64,000 nucleotides of DNA, taken from assembly GCA_963771015.1 (NCBI GenBank), contig CAVYRN010000014.1, forward strand, positions 1 through 64,000, written 5' to 3'. The position numbers and the translations under genes are program-made. The first letter of the stretch is position 1. The number at the start of each line of letters is the position of its first letter. This document shows positions 1 through 7,859 of this stretch, in pieces. The notes below the pieces were generated by a model. The model was not told the origin of the DNA and did not search any database. It saw only the letters and a program-made list of their open reading frames with translations. Source of the stretch: CAVSJJ01 sp963771015 (lineage in GTDB: Bacteria > Actinomycetota > Actinomycetes > Actinomycetales > Dermatophilaceae).

Positions 1-217
1 CGGCGGAAGGGGCCACCGGGATGGATGAGCAGGGGCGCCAGCTCCGAAGGGGATTGGTCGGGCGCTGGAGGCGGATCTGATCACCTTGGTGCTCGTGTGA
101 CAGCCGTCCCTTCCGGTGCTCCGAAACCGGGAGAGGTGCCGTGTGGCCCGGCCTCACGGGTTCGCCGAGCCGATCAGGATGAGTCCGCGTGAGTTCACCC
201 GGATGTCGGGTTGCCGG
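1..217. other. Left flank, no gene recognised
   Basis: I see no convincing coding frame here. The short open frames have no recognisable motif and no ribosome binding site. The stretch ends with the 8-bp target duplication of the IS element (210-217). The gene or intergenic region that the element entered cannot be identified from what is left. Confidence 0.5.
210..217 (+). repeat. Target-site duplication, left copy (gttgccgg)
   Basis: This 8-bp direct repeat is identical to 1633-1640 and abuts the left terminal repeat. The match stops at 8 bp: extending either side by one base gives a mismatch. Confidence 0.85.
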
Positions 218-246
218 AGTTGAGTCCGGCAGAGTGGTGTACGACG
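218..246 (+). repeat. IS256 left inverted repeat
   Basis: It pairs with the reverse complement of 1604-1632. The inner 13 bases gtggtgtacgacg are identical, and the outer half matches with a few substitutions. Confidence 0.85.
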
Positions 247-334
247 TGGTGACGGCCCGGGCGTAGACGTGGGTGCGGTCACCGCGTGATTCTTCGAGAG
301 ATCTTCCACAACCCACTCGAAGAGGAGCACTGCG

Positions 335-1582
335 ATGACCGCACGACCCAGTATCGACCCTGCCGAGTTTCTGCACGAGCAGCTGGCCCAGGCCAGCCCG
401 GACCTGATGCGTGAGCTGATGGAGGGGTTCGTCAACACGTTGTTGTCGGTCGAGGCCGACAGTGTGTGCGGCGCCGGCTATGGGGAGGTGTCGGCCCAGC
501 GGGTCAACCGCCGCAACGGGTACCGACACCGTGACCTGGACACCCGGGTCGGCACGTTGGATGTGGCGGTGCCCAAGCTGCGGGAGGGGTCGTACTTCCC
601 GGAGTGGTTGCTGCAGCGGCGTCGGCGGGCGGAGGCGGCGCTGACGTCGGTGGTGGCGACCTGCTACCTGCTGGGGGTGTCCACTCGGAGGATGGACCGG
701 TTGGTGCAGTCGTTGGGGATCACCGGCCTGTCCAGGTCACAGGTCTCGGTGATGGCCCGTGACCTGGACGTGCTGGTCAAGGACTTCCGGGAACGCCCGT
801 TGGACGCCGGCCCGTACACGTTCGTGGCCGCGGACGCGTTGACGATGAAGGTCCGCGAGGGCGGGCGGGTGGTCAAGGTCGCGGTCATGGTCGCCACCGG
901 CGTCAACGCCGACGGCTACCGCGAGATCCTCGGCGTCGCGGTATCGACGAGCGAGTCCGGCGCCGGGTGGAACACCTTCTTCAAGGACCTGGTGGCCCGC
1001 GGCCTGAACGGGGTCGCCCTGGTCACCTCCGATGCGCACACCGGCCTGGTCGACGCGGTCGGGGCGAACCTGCCCGGAGCGACCTGGCAACGGTGCCGCA
1101 CCCATTACACGGCGAACCTGATGAGCGTGTGCCCCAAGAGCGCGTGGGGTGGGGTCAAGGCGTTGCTGCACAGCGTGTTCGACCAGATCGACGCCGACGC
1201 CGTGCACACCCAGTACGACCGGCTGCTGAGCCAGGTCGCCCACCAGCTGCCCGAGGTCCACGCTCACCTCGACGCCGCCCGCGAGGAGGTCCTGGCCTTC
1301 ACCGCGTTTCCCAAGGCGGTGTGGCGACAGATCTGGTCCAACAACCCCAACGAACGCCTGAACCGCGAGATCCGCCGCCGCACCGACGTCGTCGGGATCT
1401 TCCCCGACCGCGCCTCGGTCATCCGTCTGGTCGGCGCCGTCCTTGCCGAACAACACGACGAATGGGCCGACGGACGCCGCTACCTCGGGCTCGAGGTACT
1501 CGCCAAGGCCCGCTTGACCCTGATCACCACCCACCCCGACAAGGAGACCAGCACCGACATCACGGGCGCGATCAGCGCCTGA
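335..1582 (+). CDS. IS256-family (mutator-type) transposase
   Basis: This 415-residue DDE transposase would cut and join the ends of the surrounding element. The catalytic triad can be placed: D167 in AADALTM, D233 in TSDAHTGL and E340 in NPNERLNREIRRR, the last being the signature region of the mutator family. The N-terminal third carries the RRNGYRHRDLDTRVG stretch typical of the DNA-binding part, followed by LRxGxYFPEWLL. A GAGGAG ribosome binding site precedes the ATG at a normal distance. Length is normal (about 400-420 residues), with no frameshift or internal stop, so the enzyme is probably functional. It reads in the same direction across nearly the whole element. Confidence 0.95.
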   Translation: MTARPSIDPAEFLHEQLAQASPDLMRELMEGFVNTLLSVEADSVCGAGYGEVSAQRVNRRNGYRHRDLDTRVGTLDVAVPKLREGSYFPEWLLQRRRRAEAALTSVVATCYLLGVSTRRMDRLVQSLGITGLSRSQVSVMARDLDVLVKDFRERPLDAGPYTFVAADALTMKVREGGRVVKVAVMVATGVNADGYREILGVAVSTSESGAGWNTFFKDLVARGLNGVALVTSDAHTGLVDAVGANLPGATWQRCRTHYTANLMSVCPKSAWGGVKALLHSVFDQIDADAVHTQYDRLLSQVAHQLPEVHAHLDAAREEVLAFTAFPKAVWRQIWSNNPNERLNREIRRRTDVVGIFPDRASVIRLVGAVLAEQHDEWADGRRYLGLEVLAKARLTLITTHPDKETSTDITGAISA

Positions 1583-1603
1583 ACACCATCAACGACGAAT
1601 CAC

Positions 1604-1632
1604 CGTCGTACACCACCCCGCGGGACTTGACC
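1604..1632 (-). repeat. IS256 right inverted repeat
   Basis: It begins 22 bp after the transposase stop codon and is the inverted partner of 218-246. The match is strongest in the inner 13 bases. Confidence 0.85.
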
Positions 1633-1640
1633 GTTGCCGG
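1633..1640 (+). repeat. Target-site duplication, right copy (gttgccgg)
   Basis: Identical to 210-217, directly outside the right terminal repeat. Confidence 0.85.
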
Positions 1641-1745
1641 TGATGCACCCGAGCCCGAGGATGTGGGAGGTGAGTCAGCGTTGGGCGGAACGCAACCGTC
1701 GCCGTGTATGCCAGTGGTCGGGGAGGCGACGCGGCCAGGGCATAG

Positions 1746-2142
1746 CTGCGCTGGTACAACCGGGTCCTGCCGTGGGGCGTCCTCCCTCGCCGGTGGGTCT
1801 GCTTCGAGGTTGCCGGACGGGTGAGCGGCAGACCGATCCGCCTCCCGCTCGGGCTGGCCGACCTCGATGGCAGCTGGTACTTGGTCAGCATGCTCGGCGA
1901 GTGCAACTGGACGAAGAACCTCCGAGCAGCCGGCAGGCGAGCCACGGTGATCCGCCGTGGCCGCCGCCCCATCATCGCCACCGAGGTTCCGGTGGCGCAG
2001 CGCGCGCGGATCATCAGGCGATACCTCGAGACGGTCCCCGGCGTCCGCCCGCATATTCCCGTCGACCGGAACGCCCCCCAAGCCGAGTTCGAAGCGCATC
2101 GCCGCCGACATCCCGGTCTTCCACGTCACCGGCTACCCCTAA
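1746..2142 (+). pseudogene. Decayed deazaflavin (F420)-dependent nitroreductase-like gene
   Basis: Reading from 1746 gives LRWYNRVL, then GRPIRLPLGLADLDGSWYL, VSMLGECNW, NLRAAGRRATVIRRG and RPHIPVD. This is the usual order of motifs in small Ddn-type proteins (DUF385 fold), which use F420H2 or related cofactors. An in-frame TAG at 1743-1745 cuts off the N-terminus. Near 2094 one extra base shifts the frame: before it reads AEFE, and skipping it continues RIAADIPVFHVTGYP and a stop at 2140-2142, exactly the family's C-terminus. An internal GTG at 1821 could start a short product, but the frameshift would still scramble its end. The remnant lies just right of the IS element, consistent with decaying island DNA. 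Confidence 0.75.
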
Positions 2143-2298
2143 CCGTGATCAAGTCGCGGCGAAAGGGGGGCATCTCGGTAAGTGCTCTCTCAGGTGGGTG
2201 CCTATGGGCGCGCGCCCCACACAGCTGCCTGCAAGTGACCAGAGGGACGTTGCCTGTCGACGGATCACGTGACGCCTCGGCCGGTTAGCCGGACCGGG

Positions 2299-3039
2299 TC
2301 ACAGGTGGACCGGGCCGTCTGGTATCGGTCCGGCGGGTCCCTCGTAGCCTGGGCAGCCTAGCGAGAACTCGGGCGGCCATGTCATCTCGACATGGGTTCC
2401 GCTGTCCAGGCCGATCCGCAGCTTGGCGAACGTTCCAAGCTTGGGGCAGTTGTTCAGCCCTTCACTGACGGCAAAGGCGCCCTGTCCACCAGGAGCGACA
2501 TTCCCGCTTACGGTGACCGGCGTGATTGGCGCACCCACACCGGAGGTACGACGGAAGCCGAGGTCGACGACTGTGCCGTCCGAGCGGACCCCGGTCAGCG
2601 GGAGCAACCCCGCGAGATAGCACGGTCGAGCACTCGTATTGCGAAGGACGACGACGATGGTCTCCTCGCCCGCAGCCGGCCCGGCCAGCCCGATCGAGGC
2701 GGACAGCTGGGAGCCCAGGCACGCGGGCGCGGCCGCCGCCGACGTCGGTGAGGTCGACGGTGACGCGCTGGGTGAGGGCGATGCGGAGGCCGGCGGGGAC
2801 GACGGCGACAGGGTCGGGGTCGGGCCACCCGGCGTGACGGGCGTCTCGTCGACCGACAGGTGGACCGCCCAGGTCCCGCCGGCGATGACCGCGACCGCCG
2901 CGGCCGCGGCGAGCGCGACCCACCCGCGCGGGCTGGTCCGGCGGCGGACGCCCAGCCCCCCCGGGACCGGGACCGGCTGCTGCTCCCGCCAGCGCTGCCC
3001 GTACCTGCTGAGCCGCTCGTGCATCCGGTCCTCACTCAT
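2299..3039 (-). CDS. Membrane-anchored DUF4232 protein, possible anti-sigma partner
   Basis: About 246 residues: a cytoplasmic N-terminus with RLSRYGQRWREQQ, one hydrophobic segment (WVALAAAAAVAVIAGGTWAV, roughly residues 40-60), a long Pro/Ser/Thr-rich linker and an outer domain with the cysteine and NxS/GC pattern of DUF4232 (CLGSQL, PCYLAG, GAFAVSEGLNNCP). The ATG at 3039 lies in ATGAGTGA, so it overlaps the stop of the upstream sigma gene and is translationally coupled to it. Upstream in-frame GTG/ATG codons are possible but poorer. In actinobacteria a membrane protein directly following an ECF sigma gene is often its regulator. No zinc-type anti-sigma motif (HxxxCxxC) is visible, so that role is only inferred from position. 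Confidence 0.75.
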   Translation of the reverse strand: MSEDRMHERLSRYGQRWREQQPVPVPGGLGVRRRTSPRGWVALAAAAAVAVIAGGTWAVHLSVDETPVTPGGPTPTLSPSSPPASASPSPSASPSTSPTSAAAAPACLGSQLSASIGLAGPAAGEETIVVVLRNTSARPCYLAGLLPLTGVRSDGTVVDLGFRRTSGVGAPITPVTVSGNVAPGGQGAFAVSEGLNNCPKLGTFAKLRIGLDSGTHVEMTWPPEFSLGCPGYEGPAGPIPDGPVHL

Positions 3040-3508
3040 CGCCATCACCGAGCATCTCCCGTAGCCGCGCCCGGGCCTGGTGCAGCGTGGCCTGTACCGT
3101 GCCCGGGGCGCATTCCATGACCTCGGCGACCGTCGCGATGTCGAGGTCGACGAAGTAGTAGAGCGTGACCGCGGTCCGCTGCCGCATGCTCAGCCCACGG
3201 ACAGCCCGCTCGAGGTCGACATCCGGGGGGTCGGCATACACGACCTCCTCGACCGGACGCCACGGCCCGGTCCACCGGGCCCGCACCCGCCGCCGGCGCG
3301 CCCGGTCCGCGACGATCGCCAGCAGCCACGGCACCGGACCACCGCGGCTCTCGTCATAGGTCGACCACCGCCGCCAGGCCCGCTCCAACGCGTCCTGGAC
3401 GACGTCGTCGACATCGGCCTCGGCGACGAGCCGGCGGGCGTACCGCCCCATGAGCACCAGATGGGGTGCCACCCACCCGGTGAAGTCGTCCGTCGTGTCC
3501 GCGCTCAT
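3032..3508 (-). CDS. ECF-type RNA polymerase sigma factor (SigE-like subfamily)
   Basis: A 158-residue sigma-70 family protein. Region 2 carries ADVDDVVQDALERAWRRW (the DDVVQDxFxRAW core that meets core polymerase and the -10 element) and PVPWLLAIVADRARRR. Region 4 carries LSMRQRTAVTLYYF, then a helix-turn-helix at IATVAEVMECAPGTVQATLHQARARLRE that would bind the -35 element. I chose ATG 3508 because AAGGGA lies at good spacing before it; a GTG at 3535 would add nine residues. It is followed by and overlaps the DUF4232 membrane protein gene. Target promoters cannot be read from this window. Confidence 0.92.
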   Translation of the reverse strand: MSADTTDDFTGWVAPHLVLMGRYARRLVAEADVDDVVQDALERAWRRWSTYDESRGGPVPWLLAIVADRARRRRVRARWTGPWRPVEEVVYADPPDVDLERAVRGLSMRQRTAVTLYYFVDLDIATVAEVMECAPGTVQATLHQARARLREMLGDGDE

Positions 3509-4025
3509 GGCGTCCCTTCGCTCAAGCATCGTCACACCCTAGATACGCCACCAAGCCGTCGACCGGTTTAGTGCAGCATCGGATTGGCTTCGGGTAGGCG
3601 CCAACGGTGCCTACCCGGCTCGAGTGGTACGAGGTACCACCATTGTGCCCAAGCACCCATCGCTCGCAGGAGCCTCCCCGCCCCCCGGAGACTCACATGG
3701 CAATTTCAGACAAATCCCAGCGAGCGCGACTATGGGAAATGCTTGACGCGGTATCAGTCACCGGATGGCGCCGTCCTCGACGGCCCGCAGATGGTGATTC
3801 ATGTTGCCCGAAAGGGGACCCTCCTCTCGGTTACGTCGCTGGTCAAGAGGCATTTGACTGCACATCACTCTTGCTCCCGGAGCAGTTGTGGCCTCGACGC
3901 TCCAAACTCAAAAAGGTGGCACTGCTACGCCCCCTATCTCGGATGGACGGATCGTGACGCAGCACATAACCTTCAGAGACATCGGACCCTCCCTTCGAAC
4001 GCGGACGCGAGAGCGGTGATTAGTG
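3509..4025. other. Intergenic region of lower GC, no convincing gene
   Basis: About 500 bp between the divergent sigma gene and the beta-propeller gene. Short open frames exist on the plus strand, and one begins MAISDKSQRARLW, which faintly recalls the start of some HNH-type proteins, but no later motif confirms it and the frames change. Base composition is visibly more AT-rich than the core genes to the right. The upstream signals of both flanking genes must lie here, but I cannot assign -35/-10 boxes confidently. Confidence 0.5.
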
Positions 4026-5369
4026 ATGCGGTTCAGGAGTACACACGATGCGGACCCGGGCAACATAGCGGGAACGTTTCCCCGTCGAGTATTGATTCGC
4101 GGTGTTGCCGCCAGTGGTGCGGCCGCGATGCTCGTGTCCCTGCCGGAGGTTCGGGCCGAAGCCCGGACCGGCCCACGCCAGGCAACCTCTGAGCCACCCG
4201 TTTCGGACATCCTGTGGATGTTCGGCACGCTCGCCACCGGTGAGGGCTACTGTGCCCAGGGAATTCGACCGGACGGGTCGCAGGTCGCGACGCTGCACGG
4301 CCTCCCGCACGCGGTTTGCCGAACCACCGACGGGACGAGCATCGTCACCGCGACCGCAGCCGCTGGAACGCCGACGCAGGTAACCATCCACGATGCGACC
4401 ACCGGTGCTGTCTCCCACCAGTTCCACGGGTCCTTCACCTGGCCCGAGGAGCCCGACCTGACACTGTCGGTGGACCGGCGATCAGGCGCTTATGCCGTCG
4501 CCGGCACGATGCTCGTGTCCTCCCCGACCGGCCATTACGCCGACAAGATGGCGCCAGGGGGTGGCACGCGCAGGGTGCCGATCACCTCATGGGCGGCGTA
4601 CGAGGGCCTGGAGACCTTCGCACCATCGGGCAGCCATCTCGACTCCGCGGCACCGAGCAAGGCCGAGCTCGGGTTCTCGACCCAGATCGCCCACTCCGGC
4701 AGCAACGTCATCCTGATCCAACACGGACCAACGGGCACCCGCATCAAGTCAGGGCAAGGTTCGGCACTGCACCGCATGACGACGTGGGAAGCCGGCGAGC
4801 CGGCCCAACTCGTCCACGTCGACACCCAGGGGCGGGCATACCTCATGCGCGACAGCGGCGACCTCGGGATCTGGACCGGACCCAACCACGCCACACTCGC
4901 CCGCCTGGGGTTGAACAGCTTCCAGAGCGGAACGGCGCGGCCCTATCCAGTGAGCGTGATAAGCACCGCAGCGAACACGGTGGCCGTCGTCGACGCCAGC
5001 CGGCAATACCTCTCCATCGTTGACCCCACCACCGGTGAGGTCATCCGGCGCCGGACCCTGAGCACCTCGACCCGCTTCCAGTCGCCCGCGGACACGGTAG
5101 GCCAGGCCGCAGCCGTCGACCTCTCGCGACGCCGCCTCTACGTACTCGACCGATCAGGGGTCGCCGGCGGCCTATGGGTCCACGACGCCGACACACTCGA
5201 GGTCATCGACCGATGGCACTCAGACGCGATGTTCCGACTCGTCTGGGTCGCCCAGACCTCCGGAACGGTCTTCCTCCAGACCAACGACGGACCGGTCGCC
5301 GTCCACGGCGTCGACGGGAGCGTCGTCTCCTACGTCGAATCCGACCTCCACACGGCAACGGCCCTCTAG
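4026..5369 (+). CDS. Exported beta-propeller protein, distantly like an amine dehydrogenase heavy chain
   Basis: About 447 residues. The N-terminus has a twin-arginine-like export signal: FPRRVLIRG followed by the hydrophobic VAASGAAAMLVSL. The rest is built of repeating beta-strand blades (IVDPTTGEVIRRRTLS, RRRLYVLDRSG, GLWVHDADTLEVIDRWHSD, TSGTVFLQTNDG), typical of YVTN/WD-like propellers. The blade wording resembles MauB-type chains, but identity is low and no catalytic residue can be named. It is followed after 18 bp by a cysteine-rich DUF1906-like gene and then a MauE-like gene. That partner set is why I mention amine dehydrogenases. A plain ligand-binding propeller is equally possible. 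Start: ATG 4026; the GTG at 4023 is also possible. Confidence 0.6.
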   Translation: MRFRSTHDADPGNIAGTFPRRVLIRGVAASGAAAMLVSLPEVRAEARTGPRQATSEPPVSDILWMFGTLATGEGYCAQGIRPDGSQVATLHGLPHAVCRTTDGTSIVTATAAAGTPTQVTIHDATTGAVSHQFHGSFTWPEEPDLTLSVDRRSGAYAVAGTMLVSSPTGHYADKMAPGGGTRRVPITSWAAYEGLETFAPSGSHLDSAAPSKAELGFSTQIAHSGSNVILIQHGPTGTRIKSGQGSALHRMTTWEAGEPAQLVHVDTQGRAYLMRDSGDLGIWTGPNHATLARLGLNSFQSGTARPYPVSVISTAANTVAVVDASRQYLSIVDPTTGEVIRRRTLSTSTRFQSPADTVGQAAAVDLSRRRLYVLDRSGVAGGLWVHDADTLEVIDRWHSDAMFRLVWVAQTSGTVFLQTNDGPVAVHGVDGSVVSYVESDLHTATAL

Positions 5370-5387
5370 CGAGAAGGAGTACCCACC

Positions 5388-6134
5388 ATGACCGTCTACT
5401 ACGGATTCGACACAGCCAACTACATCTACAGCTCGGACGTCGCAAAGCCGGCGAAAGAGAAGTGGGGGACAGGAGTCTTCTACGCCCGCTACCTCAACCC
5501 GTCTCCTTACGCGCATCTACTAACCAACTCAAGCGGCACGACCGAGTTCAATGTGGGATGGACCTACGGCGTTCGGTACTTCATGCCAATCACTGAACCG
5601 TACCAGAGTCGGCTCAACGGGACATCGGCGCAAGGACGGTCCGACGCATCCGCCACGTGCTCCGCCCTCCTCAGCGTCTACAAGGCGGTGGTGCCGATGT
5701 ACAAGTCGTCGACGAACCGAATTGACGTATTCCTGTGTCTCGAGTCGTCAACGAACATGAGCACCGCCTACTGGAATGGCTGGTCTGGCTACATCGATGC
5801 CTACAACTTCGACGGGTACGGGCTGATCCTCTACCCCGGGATGTACTGCAACCCCGGATCGAGCGCCAAGAACTGCAGTTCGGCTGCCGCAGGGAACTAC
5901 TGCTACAGCGTGTGGCCCAACGAGCCCGAGTACTACTCGGACTGCAAGCCCTTCGGCAGCCAATCATGGGCGGGCGAGAGCTGCTCGGGAACCGGACCCT
6001 CGACGGTGTGGCAGTTCGACGAACAGAATGTCTGCCAACAAACGGGTGGCACCTGGCCCAACGTCGACGCGGACCGGACCAACGGGAGCTACACCGCCAT
6101 CGACTACATGTTCAGGTTGGTTTCCCAGCCGTGA
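5388..6134 (+). CDS. Cysteine-rich DUF1906 / GH25-like protein
   Basis: 248 residues. The N-terminal YYGFDTANYI matches the GFDT start of the DUF1906 glycoside-hydrolase-like fold. Later pieces fit the same TIM barrel: GVFYARYLNP, YGVRYFMPITEPYQ, RIDVFLCLES, WNGWSGYIDAYNFDG and the closing STVWQFDEQNVC. Cysteines are abundant from residue 90 onward (CSALL, MYCNPGS, KNCSS, NYCYSVW, DCKPF, ESCSG, NVCQQ), pointing to disulfides and an extracytoplasmic home. No signal peptide is visible, because the fold begins at residue 3. GAGAAGGAG precedes the ATG. Codon use is more AT-rich than in core genes. The stop overlaps the next start by 4 bp. It might act on cell-wall glycans, but the catalytic acid is not certain. 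Confidence 0.65.
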   Translation: MTVYYGFDTANYIYSSDVAKPAKEKWGTGVFYARYLNPSPYAHLLTNSSGTTEFNVGWTYGVRYFMPITEPYQSRLNGTSAQGRSDASATCSALLSVYKAVVPMYKSSTNRIDVFLCLESSTNMSTAYWNGWSGYIDAYNFDGYGLILYPGMYCNPGSSAKNCSSAAAGNYCYSVWPNEPEYYSDCKPFGSQSWAGESCSGTGPSTVWQFDEQNVCQQTGGTWPNVDADRTNGSYTAIDYMFRLVSQP

Positions 6135-6853
6135 TCAGCCCACTCGCCGCGGCTCTCGGCGCTCAACTGGCGGTCATCGCCGCAAGCAAGATCCGCCAGG
6201 GACAGGCCACCAGCGACCAGCCGCTACTGCTCGCGCTCGGCCACCACACACCTACCTGGGCCGTGGCCGCGCTGGATGCGGCCGCCGCGACACTGGTCGC
6301 CTGGCCGCTGACCACCGGGCCGGCCGCGACACTGGTCGCGGCCGGCATCGCCGGGTCCGAGGTGGGGGTGCTCGCCCTGCGCGGTCGGGGCGTGACCTCG
6401 TGCGGCTGTCTCGGCACCCAGTCCGCCGACACCAAGAGATGGCGCGAGCACGTCGCCAAGGCGATCATGGGGCTCGAGGCGGTCGGGGTGACCATGGGCC
6501 ACCTGGTCCCCCTGCCCGGCGTGGACGTGGCGGTCACGGCTGTCGTGGCAACCGCCCTGCTGGCTCTCGTGATCCCCGACGTGGTCACGAGCCTCTGGCG
6601 ACATGGGCCCCTCACCCTCGCGGAGGCGCGGCGGGCGCTCAAGCGCGACAGCAGCTTCGGCCGATGGCGCCCGCACCTGCTCAACCAGCGGCCGTCGGAC
6701 GTTCGCCTCGCCAACCGGACCTGGCGCATCGTCTTCGACGCCTGGCTCAACGACACACCCGTGCTGGTCGTCGCGAGCGTCTCGCGAACACGGGTTTCGG
6801 TACGCGCCCACAAGGCAGCCACCGGAACAGTCACCGATCTGGCGACGAACTGA
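6131..6853 (+). CDS. MauE-like polytopic membrane protein
   Basis: 240 residues starting at a GTG inside the GTGA overlap with the previous gene. About four hydrophobic spans lie in the first 150 residues, and the loop LALRGRGVTSCGCLG carries the CxC-F/L-G pattern seen in MauE/DoxX-type proteins. MauE is known to be needed for maturation of the cysteine-rich small subunit of methylamine dehydrogenase. A soluble tail of about 80 residues ends the protein and has no recognised domain. The downstream MauD-type thioredoxin usual in mau operons is absent. In this context it may help fold the cysteine-rich neighbour; that is inference. Confidence 0.6.
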   Translation: MISPLAAALGAQLAVIAASKIRQGQATSDQPLLLALGHHTPTWAVAALDAAAATLVAWPLTTGPAATLVAAGIAGSEVGVLALRGRGVTSCGCLGTQSADTKRWREHVAKAIMGLEAVGVTMGHLVPLPGVDVAVTAVVATALLALVIPDVVTSLWRHGPLTLAEARRALKRDSSFGRWRPHLLNQRPSDVRLANRTWRIVFDAWLNDTPVLVVASVSRTRVSVRAHKAATGTVTDLATN

Positions 6854-7225
6854 GGGCCGGGCGACGAGGTCGACTGGCGGTTGAGGTGGGGGCGATGTGG
6901 CCGTGCCCCACAGTGGGCGCTGTGACGCTGTCCCACGATGGGCAAAGTGCTGCATGCTCGTAGGCATGGGGGCGAAGCCTCGTCTCCGCCCGAGGGTGCG
7001 GCCGGCCATTCCTGGAGCACTGTCAGCACCGAGTCGGCGCTCGGCCACCACTCCCACGGCCTGGGCAATCCCGGCCAGACCGTTGGTGCCTGAGGGTTGG
7101 TCGAGTACCTCGACTGTCTCGTCCGGATGAGCTACTCGACGGTGAGGCTTGTGCGGCATATCTGCTGCGAATCGCCATTCCGACAGTGGCCGGTTGGCAT
7201 TTGTGCAGGTCAGAGACCTTTGGGG
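6854..7225. other. Gene-free stretch with a duplicated small palindrome
   Basis: About 370 bp between the MauE-like gene and the tRNA 3' end, with no supported ORF. It contains CCCACAGTGGGC (6907-6918) and CCCACGATGGGC (6932-6943), two near-copies of a dyad 25 bp apart, each followed by a TG-rich stretch. They could be a protein-binding site, a weak terminator for the upstream trio, or the end of a degraded element. The tRNA-proximal position also makes this the place where an integration scar would be expected, but I see no repeat of the tRNA 3' end in the window. Confidence 0.4.
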
Positions 7226-7302
7226 TGGTGGACGTGAAGGGACTCGAACCCATGACCTCTCGCGTGTGAAGCGAACGCTCTAACCAACTGAGCTACACGT
7301 CC
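7226..7302 (-). tRNA. tRNA-Val (anticodon CAC)
   Basis: The reverse strand folds as a standard cloverleaf. The acceptor stem GGACGTG (from 7302) pairs perfectly with CACGTCC (ending at 7230). The D arm is GCTC/GAGC, and the anticodon loop TTCACAC carries CAC, with the conserved U33. The T loop is TTCGAGT. Discriminator A and an encoded CCA follow (7229-7226). It reads valine GTG codons, which are abundant here. Its 3' end faces the accessory region 1-7.2 kb, the usual orientation for tRNA-borne integration sites. Confidence 0.95.
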
Positions 7303-7382
7303 GGGCCGCCTCGCGGCGGGCGGACCGAGAATACCGGCCCGGTGGACCCGGGCGAAATCCAGTACGCCCCAGCGGTATGCCG

Positions 7383-7859
7383 CTAGAGCCCCAGATGGGC
7401 GTGCAGCCAGTTCTCGACCCCGTCCGGCATGAAGCCCGGGACGCCGGACACCTTGAACACCGCCCAGACGACGGCGAGGACGAACGCGCCGGTGGCCAGT
7501 CCGACCAGGCCCTTCACCCACCACGGCCGACGCTGGAGCCACTCGTTCCAGACGTGCAGCACCCCCTTCCCCCAGTCGAGCAGCCGCTGGGCCGGCTCGA
7601 ACTCGGTGGCGAGGACGGCGATCCCGGTGAAGACGATGAGCCACCCGGGGCCGGGGAGCGGGACAAGGAACAGCCCGCCGAGGGTGATGGCCAGCCCGAC
7701 GACGAGGACGGCCACCCGGTACGGCACGGCGAGCTTGGGGTCGGACCGGATGCGACGGCGCCAGGCCCAGTCGTCCTCATCGGTCTCGACGAAGAGGTGG
7801 TGATGGGCCTCCTCGTGCTCCCCCTCGTGCTCGACGGTGGGGTCGCCGTTCCTGGTCAC
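7383..7859 (-). CDS. Small PGPGW-motif membrane protein (TIGR02611-like)
   Basis: 158 residues. After an acidic, His-rich N-terminus (EHEGEHEEAHHH) comes a hydrophobic segment ending in the signature LVPLPGPGWLIVF, then ATEFEPAQRLLDWGK, then a second membrane span near residues 115-138 (GLATGAFVLAVVWAVF). The PGPGW motif defines a family of small transmembrane proteins of unknown function common in actinobacteria. The GTG start at 7859 overlaps the pabC-like stop by 4 bp, so it is the last gene of a coupled three-gene operon. Nothing indicates a role in folate synthesis beyond this linkage. Confidence 0.8.
   Translation of the reverse strand: MTRNGDPTVEHEGEHEEAHHHLFVETDEDDWAWRRRIRSDPKLAVPYRVAVLVVGLAITLGGLFLVPLPGPGWLIVFTGIAVLATEFEPAQRLLDWGKGVLHVWNEWLQRRPWWVKGLVGLATGAFVLAVVWAVFKVSGVPGFMPDGVENWLHAHLGL

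Larger units (their letters stand above)
218..1632 (+). mobile_element. Complete IS256-family insertion sequence (1415 bp)
   Basis: A single transposase gene is bracketed by imperfect terminal inverted repeats of about 29 bp (218-246 and 1604-1632). These share the core GTGGTGTACGACG and the outer AGTCC. Directly outside lie 8-bp direct repeats gttgccgg (210-217 and 1633-1640), the expected IS256-type target duplication. Size, one ORF, repeat length and duplication all match the family. Intact ends and an intact gene suggest a recent and possibly still mobile insertion. Confidence 0.93.

Noticed and set aside
3584..4192. Possible 202-residue plus-strand gene, and a nearby frame beginning MAISDKSQRARLW
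   Set aside because: The first overlaps the start of the propeller gene and lacks motifs; the second only faintly recalls HNH proteins, with no HNH core.
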